Below are positions 12,731 through 23,405 of a DNA stretch of 64,000 nt, one piece after another; the first letter of the stretch is position 1, and each line of letters opens with the position of its first letter. Location of the stretch: the NCBI GenBank assembly GCA_013397795.1, contig VZTJ01004779.1, forward strand, positions 1,069,386-1,133,385, written 5' to 3'. The position numbers and the translations under genes are program-made. Source of the stretch: Orthonyx spaldingii. Lineage: Eukaryota > Chordata > Aves > Passeriformes > Orthonychidae. The notes beneath the pieces are model-generated. The model worked only from the letters and a program-made list of their open reading frames with translations. It searched no databases and was not told where the DNA came from.

Positions 12731-15700
12731 TTCCATTTACCTTGGCACTTCTTACTACTGATTAGTAAGCCTGGCTAAGATACAGACTCTCTATCAATCC
12801 ATTTGCGTCACTATAGGGTAGATTGAAAGACCTGTTAGATCAGAAACAGGATAAGTAGCTTTCCACATCTAATGGGTAAGGTCATCCTGCTGGAAGCATG
12901 GAATAACCATGGGAGAATCTTCCTGTCTTTCCTGATCTCTGTGGTTAACTGCAAGGACTGACACACAGGCAGAATCCATTCCTCCTGAGGGTTGCAGTGT
13001 CCCCATGGGCAGAAAAACTCACCATTTAAAGTAAGTCCCACACTAACTAATATTTGGAACTAGGGACTTGTTTAAGTACAGGTACATTTGCTGCCAGCCT
13101 TAGAAGAAGACTGTATGCACAGAAAAAAGGGTGGGGGGAAAACACCATCACACAATGACGTAGCAGAATGCATGCAAATTCCCAAAGTCTTAAAATCCGA
13201 TAAAAAATAAGTGGTGATTGAAAAATTGTTTTCTTTGTGCTGTTATCATCAGAAACTATCTATATCAAAATCCCATTTTAGAATACAACTAGAAAAATTA
13301 AAGGATTATCAAACTCATTGATCAAATATTATAGCAGATAAGCTTAAGAAAAAATTACAACAAATCTTTGCCTGAGTGGGACTGAATTTTTACCTTTGTA
13401 TTTCAAGCAATTATAGTCAGATAAATATATATTCATGCTTGTGATGTCTTTATGTGCACACAACACACACAGAAAGACAAAAAATTCCCCTTTCATTGTC
13501 CTCAGAGAGAATTTGATTACAACCTGAGAACCTGTGTGACATTTCACATCTTCCAAGTGAGCTGAAAGTACATTTTTCCCAAAGCTGTGAACAGTTTAAG
13601 TGAATGAACGGATGATGTCAGACCAAGACATGAATGCAGCAGTAGAAGAGATTAATTACTCTGGCAATGGGAGAAGAGCCACAGAGCCAAATGTTGGAAA
13701 ATAATACCTTCAGAGTTGTGATGATTTTCTCAGCTATAGATGGGTGCTACCTTTTTATTTTTTTTGTCTGCATTGTTTACTGGAAACAGACCCTGTCCTG
13801 CATGTTCATCTAAAGTCAATCCCATACCTGACCCTGTTGAATTCCCAAAACAAATGGAATGAAAATCTTTACAATAATCTTGCAAAAGGTATGATACAGT
13901 CATGTAATGTAACATATTTCTCCAGTACACAACAGTTGATTCAAAAATCTAATCTTTTTCACTAAGTAGGTCTCTGTTACTACCACTGGCATTGCAGAAC
14001 ATTTAATTAATTCAGTCAAGTGGAATGCCACAATATTGAGAAGTTGCCACCTTCTCTTTCACTAGAAAAGAGTTTTTGGTGGAAATAAACATTATAGTGC
14101 TTTTCAAAAGGAGCAGTCATACTACACACTTGCATCTCTGTATCTGAGTTTCAAATTTGTCCTTACAACTCATGTCTGTCCATGTGAAAATCTATATGGG
14201 CCTAATTTTTAAAGACATGTGAGAGTTCAAAGCTGAAATTTTAAATATCTCTGACATAAAAATATTTTAATTTATGATGCTCTGGATGGTTCATTTATTT
14301 CCGGAAATATTATGGGTTTTCTATTCCATTGTGGAAAAAAATGGATGTCTTAACGCTGCAGTGTGTAAATGTGTCTGAGAACATAACAAGAAGCTCCAGC
14401 TTTGCTATCAGATCACAGTCAATAAAGCTGAAGGCTTTGGTCTCTAAAGAGAAGTGGCTGACAGTTAATTGCTAAATAGAAAATCTCAGGAAAATAACCA
14501 ACTGTTTAATTATTTCTGAGCCAGCGAAATGTTGACAGCTATCAAGGAAAACTAAATCAAAGAATTAAAAAATCTGCTGTTAGGCACCATCAGAACGAAA
14601 GAGAAAGGAAAAAAAAATATTTATGGAATATATTTTTAATTAAAGTCTCTACAGTGTTTAGATTTTTAGGGGTTTTATGATAAACATAACACTTTTTATG
14701 ACATGATGTCCTGCATAAACCTGTTTACAATTTGACAAAGCTCAATGACGGAAATAACAACATTGCATATTATCCATATAAAATGCAATATTAAGGGAAA
14801 GGACCACAGTTAATTCTTTGATGTTGAATATTATAAAGCTATATATATAGATATTGCCACTTGTTGCTTAAATAATACCTTTCATCTATTGAATGACATC
14901 AGTCACACATGCAGGTATTAAGATGTTGGTTAGAGTTTTACAGTTAAAACCAAATAGTGTTGTTGAAGTAGCACTCAGTACTCTCAGGGAGAATAATAGA
15001 ACAAAACTTCTAGAAAATTATAGCACTTTTACTACAGGGTATATTTATTTAAAATGCGGAATTAAATTCATTAATTGGCTTATAAGTTATAGCTCATGGA
15101 AAAAGGTCTGTTAAGAAAGGCAGAAATCTCAGCTTTTGGGGATTTCTTTTGTGGCTCAGTTATACTCTTTTATTATTGAGAAATGTTGTCACAGGCAAAG
15201 TTAAAAAGTTAGGAAACTTTAAAATTCCTTCCTAACTAGTTTAAATGACTTTAAAAATTTAAACTGACTCTTGATGTTATAATGGTTGTGACTGAGATAT
15301 ATCACAACTTCTCTGTACCCCTCACATCAAATTCCAAATATTTTAATCTCCACTTAATCTCAGAGTGGATTAATGTTTGTGCTTAGATTTAAATTAGAAA
15401 CACATTTTTTTTAATTCAAAATATTATTTTTGGACCCTTGAATTTTTGATACCCTCCAACCTAGAAATAACTCTTCTGCAGGTTTTAGTAATATTGCCCA
15501 ATGTGCTTTTCAAGTAAATTGCTACAAATATTTGACATTCCAGCCATTAAGTGATATTCAACTTTGATCAACTGAATTCCAAAACTTCAAACTATACCAA
15601 GGAAGACTTTTCTATCTCTTTAGGTTATCACTGCAGGCAGATAATGCCTCAGAAATTTCAAAAGCAGCCCTCTTATCAGCCTTCAAAGCAATCATGTGGA

Positions 15701-16994
15701 GATGGGGCACAAAATATTCTTTCTCCTCTGGAGAGGAAAGCAAAACAGAAAAATTTGTGTCAAATGATGAATGTGTGCTCTCTGAAAGAAACCAAAGGCA
15801 ATCTTCAGGGGAGTCTTTAAAGGAATTAAGGGACAGGACCCAATAATAATAACTGAATCTAGTGTAAAGCCCATGTGAACAATAATGCTTTGTACAGATT
15901 TTTGCAAGCATAGTCTCAAGAATATCTGATTGAAATTTTTGAAGTTTGCTGGACAGGATGTAAATCACTTTCAGCATTACAAGGGATGGTAGTTGCTTGC
16001 AATATTGGCTTCAAATTATTCAGTGTTTCTTAAATCCAGTATATAGAGTTGTAAGTGAATCAGTCCTTGAAAAGTAAGGATAGGGTATACCTTGCTTATC
16101 AGTCAGCCCCAAATGTTCAAAAGCAAACTAAACACATTCAGTCTTTGTTAACTGAAGAAGATAAGGCATACAAACATGAAGCCATTATCTGCCTTTAAAA
16201 ATGAATGTCTATCTCAGTAGCAAAGTTGCATTGTCTTGCAGCATCATTCATATGGAAGTGGGTTGGTTTGGTTGCTCTACTAGTAGTGAATAAATATTTC
16301 ACATATCAGTTTCTGCCCACAGGAGCTTATTGTCTTGGTAATTACCCGCACAATTATTCAAATAAAAACAAATAACTTCACTGCTTTAGGATTGCCAATT
16401 AGCCTGTCTGAAGAAGTGACCTTGAACATGAGCTGGTTTGTTTTATGTGCCTGCAATACATTTTTATACAAGGAGAATGCTGCTTGAATTTCAAGACTCC
16501 ACAAACAACACAGAAAATTCAGTATCAGGAATCTATAAAAAAAAAGTATGTTTTACACTTCAGAGTCAGATCTCACCATTAGTATTTAACTACTCAATAT
16601 TTGATCCAAGAAGCCTTTAAAGAAGCCCTCCACCTCATTTTTTTTTCTATCTTTGAAAGAAATTGGAGAGCAGTGAATAAATTTCTAATATATTGTGCCT
16701 ATATACTCATCCAAATTATTTCCAGAATTTCACACAACATCTTCATTATGTGCTTTTCACTGTAAATCCCTCTGGCTTTTATGAATTTTCATTTAGTATC
16801 TATTAGTGATGACTGAATAGTATTCAACTATCATTCAAAAAGACCATTAGAAAGTCATGTTCTTACACCCTGAAAGCCTTCTGTATATTCCCAGTTTTCT
16901 CCTCCAAGTCAGTAAAAAAATAACAAACGTCAAGAAGCAGAATTCCAGAGAGTGTATCTGCTTTCAAACATTCAGACAGAAGTAAGAATATCAT

Positions 16995-17032
16995 TAAAAA
17001 AAAAAAAAAGAAAAAAAAAAAAAAAAAAAAAA
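16995..17032 (+). repeat. Poly(A) run
   Basis: A 38-bp A tract with one G. On the gene's sense strand it is poly(T). No retrocopy was recognised upstream of it, so it is treated as simple sequence. Confidence 0.9.
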
Positions 17033-17734
17033 GGGCTAAAAAGAAGAACAGATACACAGAAATTTATATTTACTTTTTTGTTATGACACTGTCCAGTTAC
17101 ACAGAGTTATGTGAATGTCTGCACTGCACCATGCTCTTTCCCTGGCTCGGCTGTTTCTCTCCCCATCCTTCAAGTCTATTTTCAGAACAGCTGAGGACTC
17201 TCCCTTAATTTTTATTGTAGTGTTTTTACTTCCACTGTTTTCAAGAACAAGTATATTTCAAGCACCAGGAAAGAAACAATTTTTTTTTCATTGTCATGGT
17301 AGATTGACATCCTTCTAATACAGCTGCTTTCCAAAAATATGCACTTGTGCATCTTTTGTAGCATTGTAACTGAATAATTTTTGACAGTTTTTGTAGTTCA
17401 TCTTTGAGCATGTTCTGGTTTCAGTTATAAAGGCAGGGGTTTACATCCTTTGCTAGGTCTTTCCCTAACAATTCTTTCTGATTTTCATCAAGTACTGATT
17501 TGATATCCTCCTGATATTCACAGCATATTGCTAGATTTTGCTCTCCTTGTGGTAAATATGTTTCTACATTGAAGTGTCTTTTTAAATCTTTCATTGATAC
17601 AAATACACTTATTTATTGTTTAATAGAAATATATCTGTAAGAGATATTACTCATATTTAATTTTGAAAATAATTTCCTTCTCGCTAAGAGTTTCACCAGA
17701 GAAAACATCTTATATATGCAATTAAAGATTAAAG

Positions 17735-17746
17735 CCACTAGATGGT
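17735..17746 (+). promoter_or_regulatory. CTCF-like motif
   Basis: CCACTAGATGGT matches the CTCF core CCASYAGRKGGC except for the last base. It lies 35 bp before the ERVL-type LTR. Motif evidence only. Confidence 0.3.
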
Positions 17747-17780
17747 TGCTTTGATTTTGAAATTTTGGGGTTACTTATTT

Positions 17781-18280
17781 TGCTGGTTTTGGCTGGGACT
17801 GAGTTAATTTTCTTCACAGCACAGCCTGCATGGTTCAGTGGTTTGGATCAATGACCAAAGCAATGCTGATAACACAGGGATGTTTCAGCCATTCCTGAGC
17901 AGAGCTTTCACAGTGCCCAGGTCTTCTCCTTCTCACCCTGCCCCTTCCAGCGAGCAGGCTGGGGATGGGCAAAGGGCTTTGAAAGGACACAACCAGGACA
18001 GCTGACCTGAGTACCACACAGGGTCATGCTCGACAATGAAACGAGGTGGGGGAAAGCATTTCCAAAATCGTCATTGCACAGGGATTGGTTGAACATTAGT
18101 CTCCTGGAGGCCACTTGTTGTGCATAATTTGCTTTAACCTTCTTTTCTTTCACTTATTAAATCATCCTGATCTCGGTCCATGAGTTTTCTTGTTGTTGCT
18201 TTTTCTGTACTCTCTGTCAAAGCACCAGGACATGTGGAGTCTTGTGGTGCTTTGCTCTCTATTGGAGTTAACCCACCACA
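17781..18280 (+). mobile_element. ERVL-type solo LTR near exon 29
   Basis: Starts TGCTGGTTTTGGCTGGGAC, followed by GAGTTAATTTTCTTC, a GATAACACAGGGATGTTT block and TTTCACTTATTAAATCATC. It ends with GTGGTGCTTTGCTCTC...GAGTTAACCCACCACA. This order matches the common avian ERVL-type LTR as I know it. It is plus-oriented, antisense to DMD. No clear 5-bp target duplication was seen, so the edges are good to a few bases only. The right edge is 125 bp from the exon 29 donor. No internal retroviral region is attached. Confidence 0.8.
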
Positions 18281-18405
18281 CCCATGAAATCACTTATAAC
18301 ATTTTGTTTGTGTTCTGTTTAGGAACTGTACCAACAAAATAAATTTTTTATTTTTTAAATGGCACTAGACTGTCCTTTGCTTAACGGGAGGACCATTAAA
18401 TATAC

Positions 18406-18555
18406 CTCCTGTTGAAGTTCTTCCCATCGAGTATTGAACTTCTCAAGTTTCTCATTGATCAATTCATCCAAGATTCCACCATCTGTCAAAGTCTGAGCCA
18501 GTTCCCGAATCTGATTGCGATTATCTTCTGGATGTCTCATTAAACATTCCAAAGA
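18406..18555 (-). CDS. DMD: Dystrophin exon 29 (150 nt, 50 codons)
   Basis: Starts SLECLMRHPED after acceptor TTTTTTCAG and ends LQQE before donor GTATAT. The core AQTLTDGGILDELINEKLE is the human motif with I/L for V/M. It corresponds to human residues about 1308-1357 in spectrin repeat 9. The length and phase (0-0) match human exon 29. The donor has A at +5 and T at +6, so it is suboptimal, and an LTR sits 125 bp downstream in the intron. The conserved tryptophan of the repeat is kept in NTRWEEL. Confidence 0.98.
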
Positions 18556-19304
18556 CTGAAAAAAGTCAAAAAAGGTAGTTTATTTTTTGTTTTGTAAATA
18601 AGGTTCTACAGAGCAGTCCCAATTTGCCTTAAAAATAGAAAGAAATTTCACATCTCATGTACAATGAAAGTAGAGAAAAAAAGAGAAATACTTATGCTCC
18701 ATGCCTTGACAACTATTTTGTACTACTTATTACCAAGCACAAAGATTTTTCATAAAGCAACAGATTTACTGCTTGATTTTAAAAATGTGGACTATGCCCA
18801 AAGAGTTCAGTGATAATACTTGTACTTTAATATAAAAACCTTGCTTGAGTATCTAAATGGATGAAATTCAACAGCAAAAATGGATTATCAATGCAATATT
18901 TTGTATTTTGATACACTAAAAGCATTAATTTCTACAAATTTAAAAGGCTGCATGAATAAAAATTAAAGAATAATAAATGAACTTGCATTGCTGTGATGAA
19001 AACCTGCCCTCTCTGAAGCCTTCAACATTTTTTGACTGTCTGAAGTGAGGTCTTTTTTTTAAGAATGGTTATTTTATCGTTACCAGAATTGTCTGTGACA
19101 CCAGGCATAACATATTTATTTATTGTTTGATTTAGGTGGATCTGAATTCAAAACCTTGTTTGTTGAATCTAGGGAGAACTTAGGACATTCCAAATATTCT
19201 GCACCTTGTTCACGTGTAATGTTAATTCATAGTTTGTTTAGAATGACATGGAATTTACAATTTATCAGTATATGTGATTTGGTGTTATTTAAGTTAGCAC
19301 TTAC
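18556..19304 (-). other. DMD: Intron 28 (749 bp)
   Basis: Short AT-rich intron between exons 28 and 29. No repeat or additional exon signal was recognised. Confidence 0.95.
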
Positions 19305-19439
19305 ATCTAAAGACTCAGAAATCTCTTCTGCACCTCCCTGGACATTTTCAGTTGCTTTGAGTTTAAGTTCAATCTCATTCAACCATTTATTTTCTGCATC
19401 CAAATACGACAATAATTCGCGCCAACATGCCCATACCTC
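19305..19439 (-). CDS. DMD: Dystrophin exon 28 (135 nt, 45 codons)
   Basis: Begins EVWACWRELLSYLDAENKWL after acceptor CATCAG and ends ISESLD before consensus donor GTAAGT. It aligns to human residues about 1263-1307, the first helix of spectrin repeat 9, with the helix-A tryptophans WACW and KWL kept. It has the length and 0-0 phase of human exon 28. Differences such as DAEN for EKAN are conservative surface changes. Confidence 0.98.
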
Positions 19440-20991
19440 CTGATGAAGAAAAGGTTTATTTAGATTGAAAATCTCACAGAAAACTTTCACTCACTGAAAT
19501 ACTGAAAACATTCATGCCTCATCCCCAAAGCAACATGGTTGATATTTGAGGCTTATGGGACCATATAGTTAATTTTTATTTCCTAGTACTCATATGATCC
19601 AAATTAATATAAAATACAAGAAAACCATCATTTTGATTAAATAGAGAAAAGCCATAGAAAATAATATGAAAAAGTGAACACTTCTGCAAAACACAACTTG
19701 AATCCTCATTTTCATATATTATCTACTTTATATGTTTTCTGTAAAGTTTTCATATATAAATATAAGACAGCAGAATTTTTAAAGACCCGTGTTAGAAATT
19801 TGTCTTTATTATAAAATGCAGTTAGATTTCTTATATATTCTGTGTATTAATTGCTTAAATCACAGGTTCATAAAATGTCAGCTTTTAAGAATTCAGACTG
19901 AAATCTCTATGGAAATTAATTATAAACCACATTTACTGCAATTTATAGACCTTTTAAGTGCTAGAGTACCAAACGCAATGTTGTAAAATGTTCTTATTCT
20001 CCTGAAATTATTGTCGAATATTTTATTTATACAGTGCCTGAATACACTTAAATAAGCAGATAAAAATGGCACTTTATACACAAACAAAACATTTAAACTC
20101 TCCATAAATAAACTTTTTTGTTCCTTTTCTTTTTGTTAGTAGAAATTAAAATAATGTTATTGAAATACATTAAGTTCTTGGCAGATCAAGCTTCCCAGAG
20201 GTCAATTTATTTCACTCAACTTTGCTCACACCAAATGAGCATTGTAGAGGAATATTAGCATGCAACAAAACGTCATCGATGATCAGGGTAAATACAGATT
20301 ACCAGTTTAGACTACACACCTAATTTTCCACAGTGAAATTTAGACAAGACAAATTTCACTCTGGTATACCATTGCCCTGTAAGAGGTTAGCTCTTGCAAA
20401 TCATTCACAAACAAAATTTAGCTCTTGTAAAATTCACAACAGAAAACCACACCTAATTCACTGTGACTACTGTATAATATGAAAGCAGTCCCATGGCAAG
20501 AATCTGCAATGGAGTCGGCCAGAATGGCAGAGTCAACACAAAATGCATGAGAAATGTTCAGTTTGCCAGCAGATCAAATGCTGTTCCCATGCTGAGATAA
20601 CACCACCTGACCAGCTCCAGGGCCATTCAATCAAAATCCTTAGCCATGGAAGAGAGAAGCCTAGAGGAGCTGATGAAGAGAGCAGCATGGGCTTGCTAAA
20701 AAGCCAGATTCCTGCCTTGATCTGAGGAGGGAGAAGAACCTTGAGCAGCCATTGCTGTCTCTGAACTAAGAGCCATGTCCCAGTCTTCTCTTGTAACACG
20801 ACTCTCCAGAAGATATGATTCTCAAAATAACTTTCTGTGTGGCTCATAACATGGGGTATTTGGTATATGGCTCATAAGGCAAGGATAGCCTTGGGCTGCC
20901 CATGATCCCATATGCTAATATAGCTGTGCTCTCCACCTTACTTCTTGCAGTTAGAAGGGCTATAAATACAATGACTGACAAGATATCAAAC
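19440..20991 (-). other. DMD: Intron 27 (1,552 bp)
   Basis: Between exons 27 and 28. It holds a 31-bp-period imperfect tandem duplication at 20387-20440 (TTAGCTCTTG units) and a more GC-rich stretch at about 20480-20930, in which TGGCTCATAA occurs twice, 30 bp apart. The latter may be an old interspersed repeat, but I cannot name it. Confidence 0.9.
20387..20440 (+). repeat. Imperfect 31-bp tandem duplication
   Basis: TTAGCTCTTGCAAATCATTC and TTAGCTCTTGTAAAATTCAC occur with a period of 31 bp. It is intronic simple duplication. Confidence 0.7.
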
Positions 20992-21174
20992 CTCCAAAGT
21001 CTTCCACTTTCCATTCAGTCTGCTGCAGAGTTGTTGGTAGCTGGTAATTAGAACATCAAGCTCCTTTTTCAAAGCCTCATGAGCTGCTGGTGGAGCCTTT
21101 GCTATAAAATTATTCACAGAATCTGTAATAAGCTTCACTTTCACTTCTTTCTGCAGGGCTTCCTCCTTTGCTCT
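20992..21174 (-). CDS. DMD: Dystrophin exon 27 (183 nt, 61 codons)
   Basis: Starts RAKEEALQKEVKVKLITDSV after a long T tract and CTTTCCAG. It continues through KAPPAAHEALKKELD and ends QLCSRLNGKWKTLE. It maps to human residues about 1202-1262 in spectrin repeat 8. The length and phase match human exon 27. The donor is GAG/GTTTGA, with T at +3 and +4 and A at +6, the poorest donor in the window. Because the exon is a symmetric 61 codons, skipping it would keep the frame. No start codon lies in its frame; it was found by homology and splice signals. Confidence 0.97.
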
Positions 21175-23234
21175 CTGGAAAGAAAAAAAAAAAAAAAAGA
21201 AGTTGCAGTCCTGGTTTAAGAAGGAAACTTATTTCTAATAACTACCAGAATTCTCTGACAGAATTCTAGAGGAGAAAAAAGCCCAAACAACACTACAACA
21301 AAAAAAAATACAACAGGAGACATTTGATTCCCAGACTGTCTGACATAATCTTGAATGCATCCAAAAAACTTTTGTTTCACTTTGTTGCCAATATACAATA
21401 CCTAATACAATTTAACATGTCACAACCATCTAGTGTTCTGGAGCTCTCAGACTAATGGAATATTTCAGTACTTTTTTTCCCCCAAGAAATGCTCCAAATA
21501 CCTTTAGCATCATAACTTATGAACCACAAATGACAAAAAAACACAAAACCAAAAAACTGTTGTGTTACAAATTCATGTACCCACACTTAAAGGCAAAATC
21601 ACAGGCAAGGCAGAAAAAAAGAGAAAATACTTCTGAAAGATTTTTCACTCCTTGTCACTGTCATTAGCCTGCATTTAAAGAGAAAGTCAGGAAATCACTT
21701 TTCTCTGTTGTATATCCTACACTTTTGCTACTCTCTCCCTTGTTATGTGGTATCATGAAAAAGATTTTCATGCCTAGTACTGTTTCCTCAGAGTGCTTTC
21801 TGGTGTCTGTGACTGGAATCGTACCACAACCGGAATCAAAGTGATGTTATGCAAAGTGTCATCAGTGCCTACAGGCCTTCACAGGAATTTACAATGAGAA
21901 CTCCCTGCCCAAAAACCATCAAACTAAAACCAGATTCCTGACAACTTCCTTTTCTCTCTGAGTCTGAGGAGGTTCATGAACCAGGATAATTGTGATCAGG
22001 CTGCCATTACTAGAGGAGGTTTAATAGGTTGCTCTTGACTTTCCTCTTCTCTAGCCGTGAGAAGAAATGGGCTGCAGAATGCACATGGAATTCTGGTCCA
22101 GATTTTCTCTGTTGTGTGACAGGAGAGGTGGCTGCAATCCTTTGGGGAAAGGATCATCAAGAGCAGGTGAAGGGACGCAAGAACAGGTGAAGGGATGCAT
22201 GACAAATAATCTGGTTATTTGCATAGGTCAAGGTGTCACAGTCTGAACATGGCTGTACTTTACCTGAGTACAGAGTATCTGCTGGGAATCCATAATTGTG
22301 ATTGTACATAGAAGTGTACATTTTACCTGTTTTATTATGCACCACAATGTATAAAATTGAATTTTGCTATTTAGTTTCTAAAAAAGAACGGTATCTTTAG
22401 AGAAGATATTTACTTTTGATAATTTGTCTCATTAACAATTAAGTTGTTCCATAAATTTCCATATATTATGCATATTCTGACTGGTAGCAAATTACTTGTT
22501 TCAGAAATAAAGAGATCATCAGTTGCGTGGTCTGAAACTCTCCAACACTGGAAAAACCCATGGAAAATGAAGAGTTTGAAAACAAAGTATTGGATAGATT
22601 GTTAAAGCTATATATAATATGACAATCAGGTTATAATCTGGCTTCCTGAATAGCACAAGCCAAACAATTCACCTTTGAAATAAGAATTAAGTCCACATCC
22701 TGTGGCTTAGCAAGACTGTATTTAAATATGCATCACAATTTAGTGTTTTTATCCAAAGACCATCCAAAGGACATGAAAGAAGCATTATTAATTGAGATCA
22801 AAATATGCTGTTTCTATATTCCTATATTAAAGACATAATATTCATACATAGCAGACACCAACATGCATCCTAAAGTCCTATTTTTTTTTTTTTCTGCTCA
22901 TTCTAATGCAAAGAGAAGACATAAAACTGATTTAACTCTACTGCTGCTAACACCCAATTTTTAGGAATTATTCCTTAAGTAAAAGAATGTTGAAGCTACA
23001 TCCAAATCAGTTTCCAATAAGGTAAAGAGGGAAAAAAGCAATGAGGTGTTGTGGAATACCAAATATCTTCTAGCATATTCCAAATAGAAATTACTTCAAA
23101 CCACCTACTATGTTTAACTTTAGGCAAGGAGATCTGAAGAGGCACTTTCCTAAAAGGAAGAGTAGACTTTCTTTACAATGAGAGCTTCAAAAAGAACTTT
23201 TCAACACAGCTCAAGGAATTAGTTCATCTTTTAC
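21175..23234 (-). other. DMD: Intron 26 (2,060 bp)
   Basis: Between exons 26 and 27. Next to the exon 27 acceptor is a 16-bp homopolymer (21183-21198, T on the sense strand). A 20-bp tandem duplication lies at 22163-22202. Nothing else was recognised. Confidence 0.95.
22163..22202 (+). repeat. 20-bp tandem duplication
   Basis: GCAGGTGAAGGGACGCAAGA is followed directly by ACAGGTGAAGGGATGCATGA, with four differences. Confidence 0.85.
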
Positions 23235-23405
23235 CTTCAGTTCCTCAACAGCTTTCTGTAACTCATCAGGTGTTTTATATTCAAAATCTCTTTCCAGATA
23301 TTCTTCCTCAGCTTGTGTTATCCACTCGTGCATCTCTGATAAATCCTTTCTGAGACTCACAGTCTTATCCAAACCACCTTTTAATGCAGCCTTCTTAGCA
23401 TAGGC
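23235..23405 (-). CDS. DMD: Dystrophin exon 26 (171 nt, 57 codons)
   Basis: Begins AYAKKAALKGGLDKTVSL after acceptor TTAAAG and ends AVEELK before donor GTAAAA. The stretch EEEYLERDFEYKTPDELQKA is identical to human. It corresponds to human residues about 1145-1201, joining spectrin repeats 7 and 8, including the helix tryptophan in MHEWITQAEE. The length and phase equal human exon 26. The donor has A at +5 and +6 and is moderate. Confidence 0.98.

Larger units (their letters stand above)
11137..18405 (-). other. DMD: Intron 29 (7,269 bp)
   Basis: In mammals this intron holds the Dp260 promoter and first exon. I searched the minus strand for a short first exon with a phase-0 donor and the mammalian-type hydrophobic start but could not identify one. 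The intron contains a 19-bp tandem duplication (12693-12730), an A-rich run (16995-17032), a CTCF-like motif (17735-17746) and an ERVL-type LTR (17781-18280). Minus-strand ORFs of 60-121 codons here look like chance ORFs. Confidence 0.95.

Noticed and set aside
12835..13041. Minus-strand ORF ending in a hydrophobic stretch, considered as a Dp260 start
   Set aside because: It ends in a stop codon before any donor, so it cannot splice in frame to exon 30.
15612..15977. 121-codon minus-strand ORF in intron 29, considered as a Dp260 first exon
   Set aside because: No suitable phase-0 donor joins it to exon 30, and its start does not resemble the mammalian isoform start.
20480..20930. Possible unnamed transposon upstream of exon 27's donor
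   Set aside because: The only internal signal is a repeated TGGCTCATAA. I could not match it to a family or find termini, so no element is called.
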